DNA from: Citrifermentans bemidjiense Bem
Lineage (GTDB): Bacteria > Desulfobacterota > Desulfuromonadia > Geobacterales > Geobacteraceae
DNA: 64,000 nucleotides
NCBI RefSeq assembly: GCF_000020725.1
Contig: NC_011146.1
Coordinates: forward strand, 3,841,001-3,905,000
Direction: 5' to 3'
Shown here piece after piece: positions 35,176 to 43,167 of this stretch. Made by a program: the position numbers and the translations under genes. Under the pieces are notes generated by a model, which was given only the letters and a program-made list of their open reading frames with translations, searched no databases and was not told the origin of the DNA. Positions within the stretch are counted from its first letter, which is position 1; every line of letters begins with the position of its first letter.

Positions 35176-36477
35176 TTGAAAATCCAAAAGAAAATAACGG
35201 GAGCCGTCCGTCCCTGTGTTTTGAAGCTAGCGGGAACCGCATTGATTACCTGTTCCCTGCTTGCCTTCGACCACCCGGCGGCTTACGCAACCTCGATTTC
35301 CGGAGATTCCCTGACCATCCTGCGCCTGAGGGAGAACAAGCGGGATGACCAACTGTTCCCGCTATACGAGTACCTGAACCTCTCAGCGAGCGACACCGGC
35401 AGCCAAGGGACCATATCGGTTCAGTTGGGCGGCTGGGGACGCATCGACCTGGGGGACAGAAGCAGCCAAAGAAGGAGCGACGGAGACATCCAGTATGGCT
35501 TCCTGAGCTACCGGGCCAACAAGAACAACCTCCAGTTCAACGCCGGACGCCAGTGGGTAGTCGAGGGGGTCGCCACCGAGAGGCTGGACGGCCTGTACCT
35601 GAGAACCGATCTCGTCGCCGGCTTTACCGCGGCGACCTTCGTCGGCACCCCCGTCACTACCAACCCCAACTTCGAAGGGGGAGAGCTGATCTACGGCGGC
35701 AGGATCGCCCACACAATGCCCAAGTACTATTCCATCGGCCTCTCGGCTCTAAGAAACGAGACCGACGCTGAAGGCCTGCGCGAAGAGGAAGGGGTGGACC
35801 TCTGGCTGCACCCGATACCGCAGCTGGATATAAGCGGCCGCTCCAGCTACAACTCGCTCAGTAAAGGCTGGGCCGAACACGCCTACACCCTCAGTGTGAC
35901 CCCGATGGACGCGTTGAGGCTGAGCGCATCGATGCAGCGCATCGACTATAAGGACTACTTCTACCATGTCACGACCAGCGCCCTCAGCCTCACCAACGGT
36001 ATCCTCGATCCCAACGAGGAACTCTGGAACGTCGGGGGGAGCATCGGTTTTCTCCCCACGAAGAACGTGAACGTCGCGCTGGAGTACAACCGCTACGAGT
36101 ACGAGATCGCCGGCGACGCCGACTACTACGGCGTCACCGCCAGCTTTACGACCCCTACCGCCCTGACCGCCGGTGCCTCCTTCCACCGCATGGACGGCGA
36201 CACTGGACCTTTGCGCTACAACCAATACCGGGCCTGGGCTACTCAGAAATTCGGACCGGCCGACCTGACCCTCGATTTCTTCGATGTTGATTTCGACAGC
36301 AGCATCACCGGGAGAACCAACACCTACTCCCTGGCCGCGGCCGCGGGATACAACTTCAACCGAAGCCTGAGAGTCACAGCGGACATCGACTACCAGAGGA
36401 GCACCGACTTCGACAACGAGCTGCGCGGATTGGTGAAGCTGAGTTATGCATTTGGCTTCGGAAAGGAGGGGAAATAG
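35176..36477 (+). CDS. Outer-membrane beta-barrel of electron conduit
   Basis: 433 residues. A signal peptide ends near AAYA (residue 38); the rest is alternating aromatic strands (for example YEYEIAGDADYYGVTASF, LTLDFFDVDFDSS) with no heme motif. Located between a surface decaheme cytochrome and a pentaheme lipoprotein, it is the likely barrel of a porin-cytochrome conduit, in the place of MtrB or ExtB. The start is a TTG 7 bases after GGAGG; an ATG between them (ATGTCTTGA) gives only two codons. A one-base overlap (TAGTG) links it to the next gene. Confidence 0.85.
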   Translation: MKIQKKITGAVRPCVLKLAGTALITCSLLAFDHPAAYATSISGDSLTILRLRENKRDDQLFPLYEYLNLSASDTGSQGTISVQLGGWGRIDLGDRSSQRRSDGDIQYGFLSYRANKNNLQFNAGRQWVVEGVATERLDGLYLRTDLVAGFTAATFVGTPVTTNPNFEGGELIYGGRIAHTMPKYYSIGLSALRNETDAEGLREEEGVDLWLHPIPQLDISGRSSYNSLSKGWAEHAYTLSVTPMDALRLSASMQRIDYKDYFYHVTTSALSLTNGILDPNEELWNVGGSIGFLPTKNVNVALEYNRYEYEIAGDADYYGVTASFTTPTALTAGASFHRMDGDTGPLRYNQYRAWATQKFGPADLTLDFFDVDFDSSITGRTNTYSLAAAAGYNFNRSLRVTADIDYQRSTDFDNELRGLVKLSYAFGFGKEGK

Positions 36478-36911
36478 TGAAAAAGATATCGTTGATGGTC
36501 CTGATGGGAGTGACACTGTCGTTTCTTTACGCCTGTGCCAACACCAGCAGCATAGCCCGGGTGCACCCCGAGGAGGTAAAGGGACTTCCCAGATGCGCGG
36601 AATGCCATACCGACACCTGGACCGCGCTGAACCACCAGGCACAGGACTTCTACCTGAAGCACAAATTCTACGCCGCCCAGCAGCGGGCCGCCTGCTCAAC
36701 CTGCCACAAGGAATCCTTCTGTGTCGACTGCCATGCACATAAAGAGGAAATCAAGCCCAACGACAAGTACAAGGAGAGGCCCGAGCTGAATCTGCCTCAC
36801 CGCGGCGATTACCTCAGCCGGCACAGGATCGACGGCAGGATCAATCCCGCCTCCTGCGTTAAGTGCCACGGGAGAGAAAACAACGAGAGGTGCAAGACAT
36901 GCCATCGATAA
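36477..36911 (+). CDS. Pentaheme c-type cytochrome lipoprotein
   Basis: 144 residues, lipobox LYAC (Cys20). Five CxxCH motifs: CAECH, CSTCH, CVDCH, CVKCH, CKTCH. The GTG start overlaps the barrel gene's TAG by one base and follows GGAGG. A small, heme-dense lipoprotein in this position probably carries electrons at the periplasmic side of the barrel. It overlaps the next gene by 13 bases. Confidence 0.92.
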   Translation: MKKISLMVLMGVTLSFLYACANTSSIARVHPEEVKGLPRCAECHTDTWTALNHQAQDFYLKHKFYAAQQRAACSTCHKESFCVDCHAHKEEIKPNDKYKERPELNLPHRGDYLSRHRIDGRINPASCVKCHGRENNERCKTCHR

Positions 36912-37753
36912 CCAGACCAGCTCAAGCTGTCATGCTTTGGTGCCTTTTGGTCCTGCTAGTCGCCGGTTGCGGGGACAACAACTCGCACTCAAGTTACGAC
37001 CCCGACCTGGGTGCCCATCCCGACGACTGGCTTCCAGCCCGGCATGCGACAGCCGCCTTCGGGCACCTGCAGGACTGTACCCCGTGCCACGGCACGGATC
37101 TGACCGGCGGCATCTCCAAGGTCGCCTGCACGGGTTGCCATCTGGGCAGCCCAACGGACGTGCACCCGCTTGAGTGGGGGGCGCACGATTACGCACGGCA
37201 CGGCGAGTGGATCCGGCAGCAAGTGCTGCAAACAGGGCGCACACTGGGGGATATCGGCACCCTGGGGTCCGGCACCCTCGGCACCACGCTCATCGGTCCG
37301 GCCACCCAGGTGACTGCTAGTTGCGCCACCGCCTTCTGCCACGGCAGCAACTACCGGGGTGTGGCAAATTCCGGCCCGTCCTGCTTCGATGACCAACCGG
37401 GGGTAGTCGATTCCAGCTGCCACATCGGCAACGCCTTCTCGGTCCACCCGATAAGCTGGCTGCCGCCCAGACTCACCACCAGGGTAGGATTCCCCGTCCC
37501 GACCATCCTTCCTGCCCACGGCGTGTACGTCGAGACCTACGGCCCCGCCGAGTGCTCGATACCTATCTGCCACGGTACCGGCACACCCGAGACCATACAC
37601 GTAGGCGCCGGTAGCACCAGGATAACGGGGACCACGCTCACCACGCCGAACTTCGGCCAGACCGGATTCACCGGCTTTGCCATGTTCACCACAGGGACCG
37701 CAAGGGTCCAGGTCGCCAACACGGGACGCTCCTGCGCGGCGTGCCATTTCTGA
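36899..37753 (+). CDS. Cytochrome lipoprotein with CX4CH and CX11CH heme-type motifs
   Basis: 284 residues, lipobox LVAGC (Cys24). Canonical motifs: CTPCH, CTGCH and CAACH, the last two residues before the C-terminus. Non-canonical: CATAFCH and CSIPICH (both CX4CH) and a CX11CH ending in DSSCH. Up to six hemes if all are used. GAGAGG precedes the ATG at 36899, which lies inside the end of the pentaheme gene. It closes the conduit locus. CX4CH hemes need no special lyase in some species but CX11 or longer usually do; that use is inferred. Confidence 0.85.
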   Translation: MPSITRPAQAVMLWCLLVLLVAGCGDNNSHSSYDPDLGAHPDDWLPARHATAAFGHLQDCTPCHGTDLTGGISKVACTGCHLGSPTDVHPLEWGAHDYARHGEWIRQQVLQTGRTLGDIGTLGSGTLGTTLIGPATQVTASCATAFCHGSNYRGVANSGPSCFDDQPGVVDSSCHIGNAFSVHPISWLPPRLTTRVGFPVPTILPAHGVYVETYGPAECSIPICHGTGTPETIHVGAGSTRITGTTLTTPNFGQTGFTGFAMFTTGTARVQVANTGRSCAACHF

Positions 37754-37780
37754 CGCCACGGCACTCCTGAAGCAAGCAAA

Positions 37781-37820
37781 AAGGGGGCCCCGGATCCGAT
37801 CCGGGAGCCCCCCTCTTTTT
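37781..37820. terminator. Bidirectional terminator between conduit locus and glpD
   Basis: A GC-rich hairpin with GGGGGC/GCCCCC and CCGGAT/ATCCGG arms, flanked by A-run and T-run, between the convergent cytochrome and glpD genes. Confidence 0.85.
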
Positions 37821-37858
37821 GCAGCCAAGGCCTTTTTCCCTCAGCCCCTTTGCTGTGA

Positions 37859-39472
37859 TCACCCCTGTTCCAGCAGGTTTGACAGTTCCGATCGCTCGTG
37901 CGCCACCCGCACCTGACTCCATCCCAACTCCTGCGCCATCATCTCCAGCACCACCGGAGCCGCAATCTGCGCCCCCCTCTGGTCCAAAAGCGCCAAAGGA
38001 ATGCGCCGCTCCAGGAAATCCGAGGGAGAGAGCGCCATCTCGTTCCGTACCGCGTAAAGCACCTCGCCCTTAAGGTAGGGGTGCGGCGGCACCAGCCTCT
38101 CCCCCAGCTCTCCCTGGCAAAGCTGCGCCACATCTGTTGCCAATGTCCCGTAGGAGCCGTGCAGATGCAGGGCGACGTCGGGTGGAAGCGCAAAGCGCTT
38201 CGCCAACACGGTAGCCCCCTGCGCCTCGAACCCCTTGCCGCCATGCAGCATGATACGGTCGGTGCGGCATGCCCCGCTGGGGGCGAGTCCCATATTGGCG
38301 ACAGCAAAATCGACCGTGTCGAGCGCCATCTTGCGGTAGGTGGTCCACTTCCCGCCGACGATGGTGATGAGCCCGGTGGGGGAGCAGCTGATGACGTGGT
38401 CGCGCGCAAGCTCCGCCGTATCCGCCGTGTAAGGATCATGCACCAGCGGCCTCAACCCGGCCCAGCGCGCCATGATGTCCCCCTCATCCACGGTGAGGTT
38501 GAAATAGCGCCGCAGGTGGCGCAGCAGGTAATCAACGTCCTTGTCGTCGGCAACCGGCGTAGTGCCGGCCGTTGCAGGTTCCTCCGTGGTGCCGACCAGG
38601 CACATCCCCTGCCAGGGGAGGATGAAGACGACGCGCCCGTCCTCGGTCTTGGGGATCATGATCCCGGTGTCTGCCGGGGCGAACTTCCCTGGGAGCACGA
38701 TATGGCTGCCGCGGCTCAACCGCAAAAGCGGCGCGGCCGTAGGGTCGTCCATCCGGCGCAGGAGGTCAGCGGAAGGGCCGCAGGCGTTCACCACGCATCG
38801 GGCCCGGATCTGCCAGGAAGCCCCCCCCAAGGGGTCCCGCACCAGTGCGCCGGCTACCCTCCCCTTTTCCCGGACCAGCCCGACCACCTCCAGATAATTG
38901 CTGAGGGCGGCTCCCTCCCTAAGTGCGGTCAGCGCCAGCGCGACGTTCATGCGGGCGTCGTTGAACTGCCCGTCGTAGTAGAGGACTCCCCCTTTGAGCC
39001 CCTTCCCTTTGATCTGGGGAAAACGCCGCAGCATCTCGGAAGGGGAAAGGTAACGGCTGTGCCCGAGGCCCGCCCCGCGCGCCAAAAGGTCGTAAAACTT
39101 GAGCCCGGCCCACATGTACGGGACTTGTGCCAGCCGGTACAGCGGCGTGACCAGGGTCAATCGCTGGCACAGGTGGGGCGCGATCTTCAACAGCACGCCG
39201 CGTTCGTGCAGCGCGTCGCGCACCAGGTTGAACTGAACCCTGTCCCGGTGCAGGACCGCAGCCTCCAGGTAGCGCACACCTCCGTGCAAAAGCTTCGTGC
39301 TCCTGCCGCTGGTGCCGCCGGCGAAATCCCGCCGCTCGGCCAGCGCCACCTTGAGGCCCCGACTTGCCGCGTCGAGCGCGATACCGCAGCCGGTAGCGCC
39401 TCCGCCTACCACGAGAAGATCAAAGATCTCCCCCGATTTCAGCCTGTCCAGACGCTCTTTTCTGTCAGTCAC
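37859..39472 (-). CDS. glpD: Glycerol-3-phosphate dehydrogenase, FAD-dependent
   Basis: Oxidises glycerol-3-phosphate to dihydroxyacetone phosphate at the inner membrane and reduces quinone. 537 residues. FAD-binding VVGGGATGCGIALDAASRG at the N-terminus, GRSTKLLHGGVRYLE, and a C-terminal DAO_C domain. It starts at GTG with GGAGG 5 bases before. glpK is upstream on the same strand, but a large inverted repeat separates them. Confidence 0.96.
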   Translation of the reverse strand: MTDRKERLDRLKSGEIFDLLVVGGGATGCGIALDAASRGLKVALAERRDFAGGTSGRSTKLLHGGVRYLEAAVLHRDRVQFNLVRDALHERGVLLKIAPHLCQRLTLVTPLYRLAQVPYMWAGLKFYDLLARGAGLGHSRYLSPSEMLRRFPQIKGKGLKGGVLYYDGQFNDARMNVALALTALREGAALSNYLEVVGLVREKGRVAGALVRDPLGGASWQIRARCVVNACGPSADLLRRMDDPTAAPLLRLSRGSHIVLPGKFAPADTGIMIPKTEDGRVVFILPWQGMCLVGTTEEPATAGTTPVADDKDVDYLLRHLRRYFNLTVDEGDIMARWAGLRPLVHDPYTADTAELARDHVISCSPTGLITIVGGKWTTYRKMALDTVDFAVANMGLAPSGACRTDRIMLHGGKGFEAQGATVLAKRFALPPDVALHLHGSYGTLATDVAQLCQGELGERLVPPHPYLKGEVLYAVRNEMALSPSDFLERRIPLALLDQRGAQIAAPVVLEMMAQELGWSQVRVAHERSELSNLLEQG

Positions 39473-39500
39473 CTAAACCTCCAAAACATTAAAGTCATGC

Positions 39501-39716
39501 ACCACAGAGGACACAGAGGCTCACAGAGGAAAACCATAACTGCAAAGGCGTTTAACAGGGATAAAAACGGATGAAAGGGATAAAACCATGCAAAAGCTTC
39601 TGGTTTAACCAATATGTTCTTTGTTTTTGCAGTTATCCCCTGTATCCCCTTCATCCCTGTGCAACGTTTAAAAGGGTTTTGTTTTCCTCTGTGTCCCTCA
39701 GTGTTCCTCTGTGGTG
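39501..39716. repeat. Large imperfect inverted repeat between glpK and glpD
   Basis: Outer arms at 39501-39534 and 39681-39716 carry tandem CACAGAGG units (ACCACAGAGGACACAGAGG and its complement). Inner arms carry CAGGGAT and GGGATAA units (about 39538-39588 and 39628-39670). The whole could fold into one hairpin of about 215 bases. It is the same kind of element as at 17321-17590, with related CACAGAGG/CACGGAG motifs. Confidence 0.8.
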
Positions 39717-39723
39717 AGCGCCT

Positions 39724-41211
39724 TTAGTTCTTTTCCCATCCAAGCGAAAGCCGCACGCACTTCTGCCATCCCCGGTGCAATTCCTCGCGCCGCTCTCGCT
39801 CCATCTGCGGCTCGAAGCGGCGGTCCAGCGCCCACTGCGCCGCTATGGCGGAGGTATCCAGCACTCCGGCCCCGATACCGGCCAAAAACGCCGCCCCGAG
39901 CGAGGTGCTCTCGGTACAACGCGGACGAAGCACCGGGACACCCAAAAGGTCCGCCTGAATCTGCAACAGCAGGTTGTTGGCAGCAGCCCCCCCGTCCACG
40001 CGCAGCTCTTTGAGCGCGATACCGCTCGCCTGCTCCATGGCGCGGATGGCGTCGAGCGTCTGGAAGGCGATCGCCTCCAGCGCGGCACGCGCCAGGTGCG
40101 CCTTGGTGCTCCCCCTGGTTAGCCCGGCGACCACACCCCTGGCGTAGGGGTCCCAGTAGGGGGTCCCAAGGCCGGAGAGCGCCGGAACGAAATAAACCCC
40201 GCCCGAGTCCGGTACGCTCGCGGCGAGCACCTCCACCTCCCGCGCATTCCCGATCAGCCCCAGCCCTTCCTGCAGCCACTGCACCGCCGCACCGGCGATG
40301 AAGATGGAGCCCTCCAGGGCGTACTGCACGGCCTCGCCGGGGAGCTGCCAGGCGATGGTGGAGAGAGCTCCGTCGCCAACGCCGGGGCGCGCCCCGCTGT
40401 TCATGACCACGAACGCCCCGGTACCGAAGGTGGCCTTGGCCATGCCGGGGGCGAAGCACCCCTGCCCGAAGAGCGCCGCCTGCTGGTCGCCGGCTACCCC
40501 GGCAATGTGGATCTCGGCGCCGGCGACCTCGCCCGAGGTGTGGCCAAACCCCGCAGCACTCCCCCTGACCTCGGGAAGCATCCCGCGCGGGATGCGGAAA
40601 AGCCGCAGCAGTTCTTCGTCCCACTCAAGGGTGTTGATGTTGAAGAGCATGGTGCGGCTTGCGTTGGAGATGTCGGTCAGGTGGCTTTTGCCGCCGCTCA
40701 GCTTGAACATGAGCCAACTGTCGACCGTGCCGAAGCAGACCTCCCCCCGCTCGGCACGCTGGCGCAGCCCGTCCACCCGGTCCAGAAGCCAGCAAAGCTT
40801 GCTCGCCGAGAAGTAAGGGTCGAGCAAGAGCCCGGTCCGCTCGCGCACCATCGCCTCCAGCCCCTGCTCTTTTAGGGACTCGGTCAGCTCAGCCGTGCGG
40901 CGGTCCTGCCAGACGATGGCGCGGTGCAACGGCAGGCCCGTTTCCCGCTCCCAGACCACGGTGGTCTCGCGCTGGTTGGTGATGCCGACACCGGCTATTT
41001 GGGAGGGCGCGATGCCAGCCTTGGCGACGGCCTCGGTGATGCAGGCCAGTTGCCCTTCCCAGATCTCCTGCGGGTCGTGTTCCACCCATCCCGGGTTCGG
41101 GTAGTGCTGCGCCAGCGGCCGGGACGCCGTCGCCAGCGATTCCCCCGAGGCGGCGTAGAGGGTCGCCCTGCTGCTGGTGGTCCCCTGATCTATGGACAAG
41201 AGGTATTCCAC
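39724..41211 (-). CDS. glpK: Glycerol kinase
   Basis: Phosphorylates glycerol to sn-glycerol-3-phosphate. 495 residues, the usual length. FGGY-family signatures are visible: SIDQGTTSSRATLY at the N-terminus, YFSASKLCWLLD, and the C-terminal DGGAAANNLLLQIQADLLG. It begins at GTG with GAAGGAGGAGAT upstream; the ATG seen next to it is out of frame. It follows the outer-membrane protein gene by 15 bases, suggesting one transcript. Confidence 0.96.
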   Translation of the reverse strand: MEYLLSIDQGTTSSRATLYAASGESLATASRPLAQHYPNPGWVEHDPQEIWEGQLACITEAVAKAGIAPSQIAGVGITNQRETTVVWERETGLPLHRAIVWQDRRTAELTESLKEQGLEAMVRERTGLLLDPYFSASKLCWLLDRVDGLRQRAERGEVCFGTVDSWLMFKLSGGKSHLTDISNASRTMLFNINTLEWDEELLRLFRIPRGMLPEVRGSAAGFGHTSGEVAGAEIHIAGVAGDQQAALFGQGCFAPGMAKATFGTGAFVVMNSGARPGVGDGALSTIAWQLPGEAVQYALEGSIFIAGAAVQWLQEGLGLIGNAREVEVLAASVPDSGGVYFVPALSGLGTPYWDPYARGVVAGLTRGSTKAHLARAALEAIAFQTLDAIRAMEQASGIALKELRVDGGAAANNLLLQIQADLLGVPVLRPRCTESTSLGAAFLAGIGAGVLDTSAIAAQWALDRRFEPQMERERREELHRGWQKCVRLSLGWEKN

Positions 41212-41226
41212 ATCTCCTCCTTCAGG

Positions 41227-41835
41227 CTATTGGAACCTGATGATAAACCTGGTCCCGATCCGCTCCTCCTCGTGCTGACGCATGAAGGGAGAGCCGTCAA
41301 GCGGGTTCTGGTCGTAATACAGCATGAGGTCTGCCCGCGGCAACAGGCGGATGCCGACTTCCCCGGTCCAACGTACCGAGGTGCGCCCGGGGCGGATGAA
41401 ATCGTAGCCGGTGTGCGAGCCGACCTCGGGGCGTACGCCCAGTTCCTCGCCGGCAACAACTCCCTTCTGCTCTACGGTCACCATGGGAAGCTTGGCCCCA
41501 GCCGAGAGATAAAAGCTTTCGGCAAGCGACAGCCGCCACCCGGCCTGGGCGTGCAGACGGTGGGTCGACTGTTCGAAGCCGCCATGCAGTTCCTCGCCGG
41601 TGCCCCGGTAGTCCACCCCGAGTTCGGGTTCCAGCGACAGGGCCGAAGAGGCCGAATAGCTCAAACCCGCATTGGTCAGAAAACGTGTGGTATCGAAGAA
41701 ATTGGCGGTCGCCAACGGTTCGGAAAGGGTCGGTGAGTCGAGCGGACTGGAGAGTTTCGGCGTGCCGTGGCCTGCTCCATGTAACGGAGTTGCGAAAAGG
41801 ATGACTGTCAGAAGGGCAGCTAGAGGGGCTCTCAT
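41227..41835 (-). CDS. Predicted outer-membrane beta-barrel protein, function unknown
   Basis: 202 residues. A signal peptide (ALLTVILFATPLHGAG) then amphipathic beta-strands such as AGLSYSASSALSLEPELGVD, SFYLSAGAKLP and TGEVGIRLLP, ending RFIIRFQ. A small barrel of about eight strands is likely. It lies directly upstream of glpK on the same strand, so a link to glycerol uptake is conceivable but unsupported. Confidence 0.65.
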   Translation of the reverse strand: MRAPLAALLTVILFATPLHGAGHGTPKLSSPLDSPTLSEPLATANFFDTTRFLTNAGLSYSASSALSLEPELGVDYRGTGEELHGGFEQSTHRLHAQAGWRLSLAESFYLSAGAKLPMVTVEQKGVVAGEELGVRPEVGSHTGYDFIRPGRTSVRWTGEVGIRLLPRADLMLYYDQNPLDGSPFMRQHEEERIGTRFIIRFQ

Positions 41836-41883
41836 GCCGACAGTGTAGCAAAAAGGCGTGGGAGGTTCACGGATAATATCTAA

Positions 41884-43047
41884 TTATTCTGTCTCAGCCT
41901 TGGCCGAGACACTCTCTCTGGGAGCGCTGTCCGTATCCGTGTCAGCCGCTATGAGTTCGACCGTTACCTTCCCCAGGGAGATTTGAGTTTCCACCTTCAC
42001 CGGCACCTTATGAGCGTCGTCGGTGAGCCAGATGGTCACCTCTCCCGTCCTCTTGAAAATACCATCGGTCTTCAGCACCGGCTTGATCACGATGGTGTCC
42101 GCCTTCCTGAAGCCGGGCAGTGTGATCCGCTCGCGCCGCAGGACCTCGATCGGGAGGTCGGCGTAGGTGTCGCTGTCGTAGACGTGGAGCGTCTCCGTCC
42201 TGCCCAGCTCCAGCGGGCGGTTGCGCAGGTAATAAAGCCCGGAGATGATGTCGGTGACGTCGCTATTGGGGACGGTTTCATTCAGGCTGCGGTTGGTGAG
42301 TCGGTCGATCCAAAACACCTTCTTGTCGCGAAGCATCAGGGTGAAGGCCCTGTCGCTTCTGAAGTTTCCTTCCTGCTGCCGTATCCGGGTCAGGATGAAG
42401 TTGCCCCCGATGTGGCGTGTCTCCACCAGGTCGTCGACCGGATAGATCCCGGAAACAGCCGGAGCCGACTTCACCTTCAGGGAGATGCGCACCTCCCCTT
42501 GCTCGTTTTTCGCCTCAAGTTCGGCGCTCCCCACTGGCAGGTTGAACATGCTGATCTGGTAGGTGAGGTGCTCCTTTGCCGTCGCCAGGAACTCGCCTGC
42601 CTGCCGTAGCGGCGGGTGGACCAAGGGAATCGTGCCCTTTTTCGGGAGGGGTGAGGCGGAGGCCTTGGGCGCCTCCTTTTCCTTCTTTGTGACGGTTTCA
42701 GGAACAAGAGGCGTCGCAGGCTCGGCGGGACGCGCCGGTTCGATGGCATTGTTCCCGATCTGTGGCGGGAGGGGGGGCGTGGTCGGCTCAGCTGCGACCA
42801 CATTCCTCCGTGCCTTCAACCGTACCGGCATGGGCTTCGCTACCTCCGGCAGTTTTGGTTTCGTAACCGGCACGGCGGGGGGAGTTGCCTGGGCCAAGTC
42901 GACCATAACTGCCTGCAGCGGGAGAACCGCGTTCCCGAAGTCATACCTGCCGTACTTCCAGACAGGGAACAGAAAGGCCAGGTGCACCAGCACCGAAAAG
43001 GCGATGCAGGACGATCCGATGCGATTTTTGTGGAGAGGGAGCACCAT
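41884..43047 (-). CDS. DUF3108 protein with TonB-like N-terminus
   Basis: About 387 residues. A single membrane segment at about residues 9-30, then a Pro/Lys/Ala-rich periplasmic linker (about 40-150) like that of TonB, then a DUF3108 domain (YQISMFNLPVGSAEL, YPVDDLVETRH, LPGFRKADTIVIKP). The start at MVLPLHK follows AGGAAG. DUF3108 proteins are periplasmic, function unknown. It may head a unit with the outer-membrane protein and glpK. Confidence 0.85.
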   Translation of the reverse strand: MVLPLHKNRIGSSCIAFSVLVHLAFLFPVWKYGRYDFGNAVLPLQAVMVDLAQATPPAVPVTKPKLPEVAKPMPVRLKARRNVVAAEPTTPPLPPQIGNNAIEPARPAEPATPLVPETVTKKEKEAPKASASPLPKKGTIPLVHPPLRQAGEFLATAKEHLTYQISMFNLPVGSAELEAKNEQGEVRISLKVKSAPAVSGIYPVDDLVETRHIGGNFILTRIRQQEGNFRSDRAFTLMLRDKKVFWIDRLTNRSLNETVPNSDVTDIISGLYYLRNRPLELGRTETLHVYDSDTYADLPIEVLRRERITLPGFRKADTIVIKPVLKTDGIFKRTGEVTIWLTDDAHKVPVKVETQISLGKVTVELIAADTDTDSAPRESVSAKAETE

Positions 43048-43105
43048 AATTTGCTTCCTTAGCCTCGTGTTGGGCAATGCCGAGCGCGGCGCCGCCATCC
43101 AAGTG

Positions 43106-43133
43106 AAAAGCCCCGCCTCTTACGAGGCGGGGC
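43106..43133 (-). terminator. Terminator after dodecaheme cytochrome
   Basis: A perfect 10-bp stem GCCCCGCCTC/GAGGCGGGGC with a 4-base loop; on the minus strand it is followed by TTTT. It lies 35 bases past the dodecaheme cytochrome stop. Confidence 0.85.
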
Positions 43134-43167
43134 AGGTCCTGCTTAGGTTGCTGCATGAAAGCCCGGT

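Noticed and set aside
43048..43098. 17-residue extension of the DUF3108 protein
   Set aside because: It begins without a ribosome site; the ATG at 43047 follows AGGAAG and directly precedes the membrane segment.
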